Source: a virus
DNA: 32,647 bases
Direction: 5' to 3' (one strand)
IMG/VR virus record: IMGVR_UViG_3300008448_012240
Coordinates: 1-32,647 of that record
Part shown: piece by piece, positions 6,787 through 13,364 of the stretch
Layout: every line of letters begins with the position of its first letter
Numbering within the stretch: the stretch's first letter is position 1
The notes under the pieces: model-generated
Told to the model about the DNA's origin: nothing
Database searches by the model: none
Seen by the model: only the letters and a program-made list of their open reading frames with translations
Program-made: the position numbers and the translations under genes

Positions 6787-6993
6787 TCAATAAATATTTG
6801 ACATTTCAACTATGTGTTTCGCTTGTTCTTGATCTTTAATTATTGCTATCTCGTAATCTGACTTACCACTAGCTGCGATTATTCCTGTATATCGCTGAGC
6901 GGAACTGTGATTAACGCAGGTGTCTCTATATCCAAGTTCTACGCGTTTCTGAGGAATTTCTGATTGACAAACTTTACAGTAATTTTTGTTCAT
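6787..6993 (-). CDS. Small zinc-binding protein, 68 aa
   Basis: Contains CKVCQSEIPQKRVELGYRDT followed by CVNHSSAQR, a CxxC...CxxH arrangement that suggests one zinc site, as in DksA/TraR-type and other phage zinc-finger proteins. The C-terminal half (SGKSDYEIAIIKDQEQAKHI) is conserved in similar phage proteins I know of. It could bind nucleic acid or RNA polymerase, which is not shown by the sequence. Leader is AAATAAAAGTT before ATG. Confidence 0.68.
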   Translation of the reverse strand: MNKNYCKVCQSEIPQKRVELGYRDTCVNHSSAQRYTGIIAASGKSDYEIAIIKDQEQAKHIVEMSNIY

Positions 6994-7014
6994 AACTTTT
7001 ATTTTGTTTTTGGT

Positions 7015-7158
7015 TTAGAATTGTTTATTCCAGTGGGATGGCGGTATGTCTTTTATAAATTTATGCCTAAGTTTCTCATTATGTTTGAGTATCCTTTTCA
7101 AATTTAACAAACATTTGTCAAGTTTTTTAATTTTCTTTTTGAGTTTCTTCTTGCTCAT
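7015..7158 (-). CDS. Very basic 47-aa peptide
   Basis: A short ORF beginning MSKKKLKKKIKKLDKC and ending PPSHWNKQF. Extremely Lys-rich with a helical N-terminus, so it may bind nucleic acid or act on membranes. It fills the space between two genes in the same orientation and has an A/T-rich leader. No homology recognised. Confidence 0.55.
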   Translation of the reverse strand: MSKKKLKKKIKKLDKCLLNLKRILKHNEKLRHKFIKDIPPSHWNKQF

Positions 7159-7170
7159 AAGATTGTGTTT

Positions 7171-7386
7171 TTAGTGTGTTCCGTTTGTTAATGATACACC
7201 GTGCTTGAAACCGATTATAAATAATTGTATCTCGTCTTCGGTCATATTTTCATAGTGTTTTCCCAACCAAAATCCAACTTCGTTTCCAAAATCGGATAGA
7301 TCTCCGGTATATTTTATTACATCTGCTGCAGCTTTAAGGTTGCTAGCTACGGTGTTTAAATCTTCGCTTTTAAATTCCCTGTCCAT
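7171..7386 (-). CDS. Hypothetical 71-aa protein
   Basis: Function not recognised. Soluble and helical, with EVGFWLGKHYENMTEDEIQL followed by FIIGFKHGVSL, a pattern seen in small phage proteins of unknown role. Starts inside the end of the upstream 96-aa gene (17-base overlap); its own A-rich leader (AAAAATAAAGAAG) supports the start. Confidence 0.65.
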   Translation of the reverse strand: MDREFKSEDLNTVASNLKAAADVIKYTGDLSDFGNEVGFWLGKHYENMTEDEIQLFIIGFKHGVSLTNGTH

Positions 7387-7660
7387 CTTCTTTATTTTTA
7401 AATGCTATGTCACCCATCATTAAATATGCTTCGCCTAAAGCATCTTGAGCGTTCTCAATTGTGTCTCTGAGATTGCTGTGTTGCTCAGAGACTGGATGAG
7501 AGATTAGATAGTTCTCTATCATGTCGTTAATTAATGCTAATCGATCTAGCATTTCGTGATAATAGAATTGATCTAATTCTTCTGTATGTTCATAAGCACC
7601 ATGAGGCCCTATTTGGAAATCATCGGAGACGTAGGGTGGTGTTTGTTTTTTATTTTCCAT
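7370..7660 (-). CDS. Hypothetical 96-aa protein
   Basis: Function not recognised. A polar N-terminus with His and Asp (GPHGAYEHTEELDQFYYHEM) is followed by two long helices. No membrane segment or cysteine. Overlaps the neighbours on both sides. Confidence 0.6.
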   Translation of the reverse strand: MENKKQTPPYVSDDFQIGPHGAYEHTEELDQFYYHEMLDRLALINDMIENYLISHPVSEQHSNLRDTIENAQDALGEAYLMMGDIAFKNKEDGQGI

Positions 7661-7871
7661 ATAATTCGTTATGATTAGATTTTTCTATTATTGTTTTTAC
7701 TTCACTCCAAAACTCGTATCCTCTATCCGCACCCATATCACCTAACACTTCCCTACAGATATACGAACAAATATCTTTAGCTATTGTAACATTCTTATCG
7801 TGTGACAATTCATAACACCATCTTGTGTATGCGTCTGTGTACAGTTTGCTTGCTTTTTCTTTTGGTGTCAT
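7650..7871 (-). CDS. Hypothetical 73-aa protein, MTPKEKA family
   Basis: Starts MTPKEKASKLYTDAYTRWCY and ends with a YEFWSEVKTIIEK helix. This is the layout of a small helical protein that recurs in Bacteroidota phages and prophages (MTPKEKA...L...Y ... +W.EVK..I). Its role is unknown. The family supports the host assignment. Confidence 0.7.
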   Translation of the reverse strand: MTPKEKASKLYTDAYTRWCYELSHDKNVTIAKDICSYICREVLGDMGADRGYEFWSEVKTIIEKSNHNELYGK

Positions 7872-7874
7872 ACG

Positions 7875-8201
7875 TTATTCATTTTCAGCATCCCACTCGG
7901 ATACAATAAACTCGAGTTGTACTCTTGCTAGTTTACCTTTCTTTGTTTTCCACGCCATTGCTTTGAACCCGCCTGTTGCAGCTATCCATCCAACTTCATG
8001 CCTTTCTTCATTTTTTGGAGACAGCACTTGGTCTATTGCATTGTTCAAAAGCCTTTCAGCCGCCTCTTTTAATTCTTGTGTGGTTGGGGTTTCTTTGCTA
8101 CCTCTCCACGTCCAATCCAAAGCATCCATCGTTTGTTTTACTTTATCAAAATCGAAGTGAGCAAGCACCTCATTAATCATGTCGTACTTTTTTCTTACCA
8201 T
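7875..8201 (-). CDS. Conserved phage-type hypothetical, 108 aa
   Basis: The N-terminal half reads VLAHFDFDKVKQTMDALDWT followed by W, then ETPTTQELKEAAERLL, matching a small phage protein family of unknown function. The C-terminal half is beta-rich with GWIAATGGFKA. Gene follows a typical AAATAAAAGTT leader and is separated by 3 bases from the next gene. Confidence 0.72.
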   Translation of the reverse strand: MVRKKYDMINEVLAHFDFDKVKQTMDALDWTWRGSKETPTTQELKEAAERLLNNAIDQVLSPKNEERHEVGWIAATGGFKAMAWKTKKGKLARVQLEFIVSEWDAENE

Positions 8202-8206
8202 AACTT

Positions 8207-8359
8207 TTATTTATTGGGTTCGTTGTATAATATGTTTTGTCTCCACCACTTGGTGAACTTTGAATTTGGGTAACTCATAGCGAATATCTCACCTATCGAA
8301 ATTACTGAAATAATTACGGCTGGTAAAATTATCAATGCGCGTAGGATTGTGTATACCAT
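8207..8359 (-). CDS. 50-aa single-pass membrane protein
   Basis: The start at 8359 (MVYTILRALIILPAVIISVI) puts a hydrophobic helix at the N-terminus, followed by a polar tail with WWRQNILYNEPNK. A longer in-frame start at 8416 would overlap the preceding gene by 53 bases and is less likely. Function unknown. Confidence 0.6.
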   Translation of the reverse strand: MVYTILRALIILPAVIISVISIGEIFAMSYPNSKFTKWWRQNILYNEPNK

Positions 8360-8363
8360 AAGA

Positions 8364-8984
8364 TTATTTTTTATCCAACAATTCATCCACTTCATCTTGT
8401 AAGGATGATAAACCATAAAGACCGTAGTCTTTGCTTGGGTTTAATTCTTTAAGTTTGTCGAGTAGATCTTGTCTCCTACCATCTTGGTAGAATTTGTCTT
8501 CTATGGCATCAGCTAACCAGTTCATTTGCTTGTCACCGTAGATGCTAATTCTAAGATCATACCATTCCCATTTAGTTTTATAGTCAACCATCATAATTCC
8601 TTTGGTTAACTTATCACTGAGATTGGCAAGTGTTCTATTTCTAACTCTTACAATACTATTGTCGTTTCCAAACAAATGTAAGAACCTAAGAAACCATCTC
8701 GGACACCACCACGGTTTTGCTTTGTGATCCATAAAAATAATTAGTGGCTCTAATGCTTTAAACATGCTATGATCTTCTTTCCATGGTATAGATCCTAAAT
8801 AATGATACTTTTCATGAAAGTTTTTAGGAAAAAACACTGCTCTTACATGGTCCCACGTAATGTTCATAGTGTGAATTATTCCTTTCTTTCTACCTTTCCA
8901 AAATAGCATCGATTTGAAAAAGTCTATAGCTCTTTCTTTAAACGGCTTTGGAAAATAAAATTTGCTTTTTTTATCTATTTTCAT
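8364..8984 (-). CDS. Hypothetical 206-aa protein, Trp/Lys-rich
   Basis: Function not recognised. A basic N-terminal half (KKSKFYFPKPFKERAIDFFK; WWCPRWFLRFLHLFG near residue 92) is followed by an acidic helical C-terminus ending SLQDEVDELLDKK. No clear transmembrane helix despite the aromatic content. Leader AATAAAAGAGTT before ATG. Confidence 0.68.
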   Translation of the reverse strand: MKIDKKSKFYFPKPFKERAIDFFKSMLFWKGRKKGIIHTMNITWDHVRAVFFPKNFHEKYHYLGSIPWKEDHSMFKALEPLIIFMDHKAKPWWCPRWFLRFLHLFGNDNSIVRVRNRTLANLSDKLTKGIMMVDYKTKWEWYDLRISIYGDKQMNWLADAIEDKFYQDGRRQDLLDKLKELNPSKDYGLYGLSSLQDEVDELLDKK

Positions 8985-8991
8985 AACTCTT

Positions 8992-9276
8992 TTATTTTAA
9001 TTGTACTCCTTTAAATTTGAATAAATACATGATAACTCCTTTATATATGCACAAGTACGCCATCCACTTAGGCATCCAACCAGCCCCAATTTTCTTTTTA
9101 TCTTCAAATAGTATGTATCGCTTTATGATGTTATTCTTTTCCCACTCTGTTTCAGAGTCAGCGAACTCTATTGATGCTGTACTCCATCTACTTCTGAAGT
9201 AAAAGTATTTACCCATGAAATGACCTTCTGCTTGTACTGGGCAGTTGCCGCTCGGTCTGTATATCCATTTAATCAT
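8992..9276 (-). CDS. Conserved phage-type hypothetical, 94 aa
   Basis: Contains WIYRPSGNCPVQAEGHFMGK then YFYFRSRW and IEFADSE. This resembles a small phage protein pattern (PSG.CPVQAEG...G.YFYFR.R...A.IEF) with no assigned role. The C-terminal third is hydrophobic and basic, perhaps membrane-associated. Confidence 0.72.
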   Translation of the reverse strand: MIKWIYRPSGNCPVQAEGHFMGKYFYFRSRWSTASIEFADSETEWEKNNIIKRYILFEDKKKIGAGWMPKWMAYLCIYKGVIMYLFKFKGVQLK

Positions 9277-9279
9277 ATC

Positions 9280-9390
9280 TTATCGTGTTACAATGTGATA
9301 CAACGCTACCGTTAACAATACCCAAATCGCGAAGTATATTCCCAATTTGATGATTTCCTTTTTTTCTTGTTTTTTTGTTGTTGTGTTCAT
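9280..9390 (-). CDS. 36-aa single-pass membrane peptide
   Basis: A short ORF: MNTTTKKQEKKEIIK, a hydrophobic helix (LGIYFAIWVLLTVALYHIV) and TR. A basic N-terminus followed by one helix predicts an N-in inner membrane peptide. The start has the common AGTT-type leader (AACAGTT before ATG). The stop is 3 bases from the next start. Function unknown. Confidence 0.58.
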   Translation of the reverse strand: MNTTTKKQEKKEIIKLGIYFAIWVLLTVALYHIVTR

Positions 9391-9408
9391 AACTGTTTGT
9401 TTTTATTT

Positions 9409-10140
9409 TTATCTAATAGATCCTTTGCTTATTTTGTCTCCTTCTATTATAAGATATTCTCCACTGGTTTCCAAACAATCTACGTTGATATACTTACCAC
9501 CGGCAGCTTTCTTAATATGATTGAAGCTTATACCATCGTTTTGTGTGTGACCGAATATCTGAATGTATTGCTTCTTTAATTCGCTCTTTTTGTTTGCTCT
9601 CATCAACGCAGTTGGTCGAATCCATATAGGTGTCTGCTTATCGTCGTTACCGTATGGGTCCCAACCAGTAAATTCAAATGCGTGCGGTTTATATCTGAAT
9701 AATTCGTTAAGGTCTACTGATACGTTGTCCACCGACCATCCTCCTTTTCCAAATATGTTATCCATGAATACGGTACTAACTCCAGCGTGGGTGAATAAGT
9801 AATTCCTAAACGAGTATGCGATTTGTAGATGCTCTCGATTAGCGTCGATAACTGGTTCGATTTGAAACTTACCTACCTGTTGGTAACCCGATGTACCAGT
9901 GTATCCAATTTCAGGAAAATAATGGTGATCGTGATTGCCTATGAGTAGTATAGTTTCAATGCCGCTTGTTTTTTTAAATTCAATAATGTCTAAGAAGTTA
10001 TTAACCTGGGTTTCGGTGTTTATTTGAAACGAGTCAAAGTAATCTCCGATGAATATAACTTTATCGGGATTTTCTATGTTAACGGCAAGTTTCCAAAAAG
10101 ATCTTCCGTGCGTGTCACCTAAAACTAATACTTTTTCCAT
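9409..10140 (-). CDS. Calcineurin-like metallophosphatase
   Basis: A two-metal phosphoesterase of the PPP/calcineurin-like superfamily, 243 aa. All core motifs are present: GDTHG (8-12), GDYFDS (32-37), GNHDHH (68-73), a THAG motif near the middle and GHTQ near residue 196. The substrate could be a phosphoprotein, a diadenosine polyphosphate (ApaH-like), RNA 2',3'-cyclic phosphate, or a DNA end, as phage lambda phosphatase is broad-range. It lies directly downstream of the RadA-like ATPase gene (41-base gap), so a link to nucleic-acid processing is plausible but unproven. Confidence 0.88.
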   Translation of the reverse strand: MEKVLVLGDTHGRSFWKLAVNIENPDKVIFIGDYFDSFQINTETQVNNFLDIIEFKKTSGIETILLIGNHDHHYFPEIGYTGTSGYQQVGKFQIEPVIDANREHLQIAYSFRNYLFTHAGVSTVFMDNIFGKGGWSVDNVSVDLNELFRYKPHAFEFTGWDPYGNDDKQTPIWIRPTALMRANKKSELKKQYIQIFGHTQNDGISFNHIKKAAGGKYINVDCLETSGEYLIIEGDKISKGSIR

Positions 10141-10181
10141 ATATAAATGTATTAAACAATTCTTAAACTTAAAAATAAATG

Positions 10182-11120
10182 TTATTGGTTCGAACCGTTT
10201 TCCAAAGCAAAAGATCTTGGTTCGCTTTCGTCTTCGGTAACCAATGTACCGTAATCGATCTCGTTGTTTGAAAGTTGATAATTGAATCGAATACCCGCTT
10301 GACCGTTCCTATTTTTAGAGAACATGATATACGTTGCTCCTCCGTCCCTTTCAGACTCGCGTTTCATTTCCATGTGTGCGTCCGTAATATGTTTAAGCTT
10401 ATTGCTACCGACAAACACCCCGTTCTTGGTCACCTGTTGCACAAGCATAAAAGTTGTATAAGCCTTTCTTTTATTGTTTGCTTCGTTGTTCTTTACGCAA
10501 AGGTCTATCAACCACTTTTCAGCAGTCACTTGAGACATGCCGTTATCTTCTTTTACAGATTCCAAAACTTCAACTATCGAATCCACAAGTACATAATCGT
10601 AGCCTTCGTTCATGAGCTTTTCCATAACGTCTTTGAAGTTATAGTTCATGTAGTCTGAAGAAAAGACCGTAGTAACTTCGCCAAACACCGGGAATCTGCG
10701 CATGTATTTGAACATCTGTATTTTTGACATTTCTGCGCAGACAAAAAGGCACTTCAAATGCGGGTTCTTCTTCTGTAAATTTGCCAATGTGTGAAGCAAC
10801 AGCGTAGTCTTACCCACACCTGGGTCACCGGTACACATAATATTTGTACCAACCGGTATACCGCCTTCGTGAGAGTATATTGTATCTACAATCAGGCCTG
10901 TAGAATTACACTTCAACATGCTATCGCTAACATTCAAATCACTCAATCTAACCACCTTATCCAAAGATACTTCCTCGGCTTTGGCTACTTTAGTGCTTTT
11001 CTTAATTGTCATTCCACGTTTACCTTTATTAGCCAGATATTGGTCTACGGTAATACCCAATTCTTTAGCTTTTAATTTCGCATAATACATTTGCCCGTAG
11101 GATAATTTACTTTTTTGCAT
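10182..11120 (-). CDS. RadA-like RecA-fold ATPase
   Basis: A 312-aa ATPase related to bacterial RadA/Sms and phage Sak4-type recombinases, which promote strand exchange or branch migration. Walker A is GDPGVGKTT (98-106), CAEMS follows at 128-132 as in RadA, Walker B is YVLVDS (176-181), and KNRNG (269-273) matches the RadA KNRFG motif that links ATP to DNA binding. GGIP (86-89) just before Walker A is also RadA-like. The N-terminal zinc finger and the C-terminal Lon-like domain of RadA are missing; instead there is a basic 60-residue N-terminus. Probably acts in phage recombination or replication. A helicase loader or DnaB-like role is less likely. Confidence 0.85.
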   Translation of the reverse strand: MQKSKLSYGQMYYAKLKAKELGITVDQYLANKGKRGMTIKKSTKVAKAEEVSLDKVVRLSDLNVSDSMLKCNSTGLIVDTIYSHEGGIPVGTNIMCTGDPGVGKTTLLLHTLANLQKKNPHLKCLFVCAEMSKIQMFKYMRRFPVFGEVTTVFSSDYMNYNFKDVMEKLMNEGYDYVLVDSIVEVLESVKEDNGMSQVTAEKWLIDLCVKNNEANNKRKAYTTFMLVQQVTKNGVFVGSNKLKHITDAHMEMKRESERDGGATYIMFSKNRNGQAGIRFNYQLSNNEIDYGTLVTEDESEPRSFALENGSNQ

Positions 11121-11147
11121 AACTATATATTTTCGCTGTTTTGTCAG

Positions 11148-11192
11148 TGATGAAATGTAAAATTACGAAAAGCTTTTGATACTTTAAAATTT
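11148..11192 (-). promoter_or_regulatory. Candidate phage promoter upstream of the RadA-like gene
   Basis: This 45-base block aligns without gaps with 13301-13345 (37 of 45 identical). The two ends are the best conserved: the minus-strand AAATTTTAWAGTATC at the far end and TAWWTTTACATTTCATCA at the near end. TAWWTTTAC resembles the Bacteroidota -7 box TAnnTTTG. It ends 27 bases before the ATPase start codon. Conservation in non-coding DNA upstream of two genes argues for a promoter or activator site. Confidence 0.6.
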
Positions 11193-11195
11193 TGG

Positions 11196-11223
11196 TAAAA
11201 ATAGTCTATTGGTTTCCAATCAA
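11196..11223 (-). promoter_or_regulatory. Second candidate promoter with embedded dyad
   Basis: On the minus strand TTG, 17 bases, then TATTTTTA fits the Bacteroidota promoter pattern TTG-N17-TAnnTTTG with one mismatch. The spacer contains ATTGGAAACCAAT, a perfect 5+5 dyad, so a protein bound there would cover the promoter. Operator function is inference. Confidence 0.35.
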
Positions 11224-11276
11224 GAATTTACAACTGATTGGTTTTCAACCTGTTAATAACGCATTGGTTATCAACC
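11208..11276. repeat. Three spaced dyads (consensus ATTGGTTNYCAAYC)
   Basis: Near-identical 14-mers at 11208, 11237 and 11263 (spacing 29 and 26), each with inverted half-sites around a 3-base centre; ATTGGTT is invariant. A reverse-oriented half-site (ACCAAT) is at 11335-11340. The arrangement is that of iterons or a multi-site operator and lies in the largest non-coding stretch of the window, 11121-11389, next to the RadA-like gene. Confidence 0.65.
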
Positions 11277-11286
11277 ACTTGCACCC

Positions 11287-11316
11287 GGAGCTGTTTGGGA
11301 GCTCATTGGGAGCGTG
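11287..11316. repeat. Three 11-bp tandem repeats (core GGAGC)
   Basis: GGAGC recurs at 11287, 11298 and 11309, exactly 11 bases apart, within GGAGCTGTTTG, GGAGCTCATTG and GGAGCGTG. One-turn spacing would put a bound protein on the same face of the helix. The patch is GC-richer than its surroundings and is followed by a T-run (11317-11323). No ORF or tRNA is seen here. Confidence 0.55.
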
Positions 11317-11389
11317 TTTTTTTGACTAATATATACCAATCCTCGTAGATTTGGGACTGGTGGTGAGCTTTGGGTGAATTATACCGCTA

Positions 11390-11665
11390 TTAATGGTTAG
11401 GCCTTGCTATATACTCCAATATGATTCTGGATAGCTCTTGAATGGCTTTTGTATTGTCCTGAACTAAACTTGCCATCCTATCGCGTTCTTCGCTCATTAA
11501 TTCAAGCATCTCATCCTGTAGTCTATCTACTTTTTTCTCAAGATCTTGATTTTTCTTTTCTAGTCTTTGCCATTGGCTGTATGCAAAGTAACCCAAAAGA
11601 AGAGCTACAACTCCTAAAATGCCATACTGTAAAAATTCTGTAGATACAAATGCCGTGTTGTTCAT
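11390..11665 (-). CDS. Membrane-anchored coiled-coil protein, BhlA/UviB-holin-like
   Basis: 91 aa: one N-terminal transmembrane helix (about residues 12-29, YGILGVVALLLGYFAYS) followed by a long charged coiled coil (LEKKNQDLEKKVDRLQDEML and on). This layout is that of BhlA/UviB-type holin-like proteins found beside phage lysis genes. No endolysin is adjacent, so a different membrane role is possible. It overlaps the stop of the 77-aa gene by one base and precedes the non-coding 11121-11389 stretch. Confidence 0.65.
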   Translation of the reverse strand: MNNTAFVSTEFLQYGILGVVALLLGYFAYSQWQRLEKKNQDLEKKVDRLQDEMLELMSEERDRMASLVQDNTKAIQELSRIILEYIARPNH

Positions 11666-11898
11666 TAGTTCAATAAGCTAATTTTGTTACATAATATAGT
11701 TTCCCAATTTTTTGCCAAATGGTGAATTATTTTTTTATTTGGCTTTACTATCCCCGAATCTATAACTGATGCAACTAAATTTATCCAATACTCTCTAGAA
11801 TTTACATGAAGCAAGCTATGTTTCTTGTCAGGTATTTTATATGCTTCTGCTATTTCGTCAAGAGTATCGATTAGCATATTTTTTGTTTTTATATACAA
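11665..11898 (-). CDS. Hypothetical 77-aa protein
   Basis: Function not recognised; helical, with EYWINLVASVIDSG and HHLAKNWETIL. An in-frame start at 11877 has the more A-rich leader (TAAAAACAAAAAAT) and may be the real one, which would give 70 aa. TATATTTATAC lies upstream around 11911-11921 on the minus strand and could be a -7 box. Confidence 0.58.
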   Translation of the reverse strand: MYIKTKNMLIDTLDEIAEAYKIPDKKHSLLHVNSREYWINLVASVIDSGIVKPNKKIIHHLAKNWETILCNKISLLN

Positions 11899-11932
11899 CT
11901 TATTATCTGTGTATAAATATAAGCTGTATGTG

Positions 11933-12322
11933 TTAAACGAAGTTTTTATATAACAATTTTAAATATTTGATGCAGATTTTTTTATCGGTACGAGAGATCC
12001 TTTTTGCTTGTATTTCAAAGGGATGATCATCGTAATTGTGTACCTCTGCAAGCTTTTGATATTGATGATCAGATTGCGTGTAATGTAGGTATTCCTCTAT
12101 GATAGTTTCAACGAGGTATTCTAAATCTTGGTTAAATAATATATCGCTGTTGATGTACAAACAATTCTCTAAAGGCTCGTAGTAACCATCAAGTCCTTCT
12201 TCGTCGTAGTCTTTAAATTTCTTTACACATAGAAATGGGTATGTTTTTGCGTATTTTGATCTACCATATTTTTGTTTACACCAATCGAATATTCGTTTAG
12301 CGTGTCCTTTGTTTAGTTTCAT
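11933..12322 (-). CDS. Zincin-like protein with EExxH motif, 129 aa
   Basis: Resembles a small metallopeptidase: a helix IIEEYLHYTQSDH near residues 74-86 corresponds to HExxH, but the first His is Glu (E76-E77-Y-L-H80). This may be an inactive or altered-metal relative. A later Asp/His pair (NYDDHPFE, 95-102) and E(I)QAKR could provide a further ligand, as in phage proteins of the 'E...HY.Q...E.EA' type. Its start overlaps the stop of the canonical HEYAH protein gene by 4 bases, so the two are probably made together. Confidence 0.68.
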   Translation of the reverse strand: MKLNKGHAKRIFDWCKQKYGRSKYAKTYPFLCVKKFKDYDEEGLDGYYEPLENCLYINSDILFNQDLEYLVETIIEEYLHYTQSDHQYQKLAEVHNYDDHPFEIQAKRISRTDKKICIKYLKLLYKNFV

Positions 12323-12918
12323 ATCTTAGCTTTTTCAAATGCTGCATGTACTCTCTTGCTTAATTTATCATAATTCATTCTAAACCCGTCTGACATTACT
12401 GATATTACTATTTTACTTCTATACGGAGAATTTTTTGGAGAAGACCACCGTCTAGTCAATTTCATGTAGTTATAGAATAGCAAATAAGCATTTGCTTTCT
12501 TAGTATAGTCTTTGTGGTCTCCGAGTCCAAACTTCTTAATCAGTTTTACAGTGCGCTTTTCGTTATCCAGTTCGAGATCTCTTACTAAGTTTATGTGTTT
12601 TTCTGGCTCTCTTACATAGCGACCATTCAACCAGCGATCAACGAAATCAATAGAATAGTTATCAGATACCAACTTCCAAGGTTCGCAATTATCCACCCAC
12701 TGAGTTAAATGCGCGTATTCGTGAACCAATATATGAAACCAATCCTTAGCTTTTGTGGCACACGCTAGTATTTTATTTGTCTCATCAAAATAACCTGAAC
12801 ACTTGATATTTCCGGATAATCTCAGATATTTCACTGGCCTTAGATCGCACTTGATTCCGTATTTCTTACATTCAGCTTTAACGAATTCGATGAATTGTTT
12901 TTTTGTTTTACTTGTCAT
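12319..12918 (-). CDS. Zincin-like metallopeptidase with HEYAH motif, 199 aa
   Basis: Contains WFHILVHEYAHLTQW, a canonical HExxH zinc-binding helix at H66-E67-Y-A-H70, and a downstream acidic helix (HINLVRDLELDNEKR) that could supply the third ligand. Substrate unknown; phage relatives may process structural or host proteins. The start at 12918 is chosen because the longer frame would run through most of the membrane protein gene and because ATGA couples it to that gene's stop. The basic C-terminal part (KLTRRWSSPKNSPYRSK) may bind nucleic acid. Confidence 0.75.
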   Translation of the reverse strand: MTSKTKKQFIEFVKAECKKYGIKCDLRPVKYLRLSGNIKCSGYFDETNKILACATKAKDWFHILVHEYAHLTQWVDNCEPWKLVSDNYSIDFVDRWLNGRYVREPEKHINLVRDLELDNEKRTVKLIKKFGLGDHKDYTKKANAYLLFYNYMKLTRRWSSPKNSPYRSKIVISVMSDGFRMNYDKLSKRVHAAFEKAKI

Positions 12919-13289
12919 GATTTTATTAAGTTTTTTATAGAGTTTAGTGTAATTGCAAATAAGCCAAATGGCATTAAAAATATACCTACTACGCACGCAA
13001 AACCTGCGAATAATCCCATCGCTATCAAGAATTTTAAGTAAAATACCAACCAAAAAGTTGTTGATATGCTACTCACAAAAATACTCAAGAATATTACGCA
13101 AAAACAAAATAGGTGAAATGCTACGTATAGCAGTAAAATTAATACGTTTGCTTTTTCTAAAGAAGTTTTAAATCTCTCTAGCTTTTTTATCCTTGAAATA
13201 CCAAAGATAAAAACCATTAAAAAAATTAGAATTGGGTGCAATAAAAAGAAAGCCACTATGGGCTCCATTCCGAGTATGGAATAATACAT
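12915..13289 (-). CDS. Polytopic membrane protein, 124 aa
   Basis: Three to four hydrophobic helices (about residues 10-30, 47-72 and 78-118) with one basic loop (RIKKLERFKTSLEK). No family recognised. The gene begins 11 bases after a 45-bp block also found upstream of the RadA-like gene, so it probably heads a transcript containing the two zincin-like genes. Confidence 0.65.
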   Translation of the reverse strand: MYYSILGMEPIVAFFLLHPILIFLMVFIFGISRIKKLERFKTSLEKANVLILLLYVAFHLFCFCVIFLSIFVSSISTTFWLVFYLKFLIAMGLFAGFACVVGIFLMPFGLFAITLNSIKNLIKS

Positions 13290-13300
13290 AACCTTAATTT

Positions 13301-13345
13301 TGATGAAATGTAAATATACTAAATCCTTGGGATACTATAAAATTT
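13301..13345 (-). promoter_or_regulatory. Candidate phage promoter, same motif as 11148-11192
   Basis: Gapless alignment with 11148-11192: 37 of 45 bases identical, including a 14-base run (minus strand TTTACATTTCATCA) and AGTATC. The TATATTTAC element fits a -7 box, placing initiation close to the start codon at 13289. A second copy upstream of an unrelated gene makes a chance match unlikely. Confidence 0.6.
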
Positions 13346-13364
13346 AAGTTTCTAGTGAAATTCC

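Noticed and set aside
7825-8160. A 111-aa plus-strand frame
   Set aside because: It lies opposite two well-supported small genes and shows no homology or proper leader.
10275-10658. A 127-aa plus-strand frame
   Set aside because: It lies wholly opposite the RadA-like ATPase, whose motifs are intact, and has no recognisable features.
11208-11276. Possible CRISPR array in the three regularly spaced repeats
   Set aside because: Only three 14-bp repeats with 12-15 base gaps, each internally dyad-symmetric, and no cas genes; an operator or iteron set fits better.
11281-11389. tRNA or small structured RNA in the GC-richer patch
   Set aside because: No cloverleaf arms, T-loop or anticodon stem could be found; the pattern is explained by 11-bp direct repeats.
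12319-13053. Longer start for the HEYAH protein gene
   Set aside because: It would overlap most of a membrane protein gene in another frame; the start at 12918 has ATGA coupling and a natural N-terminus.
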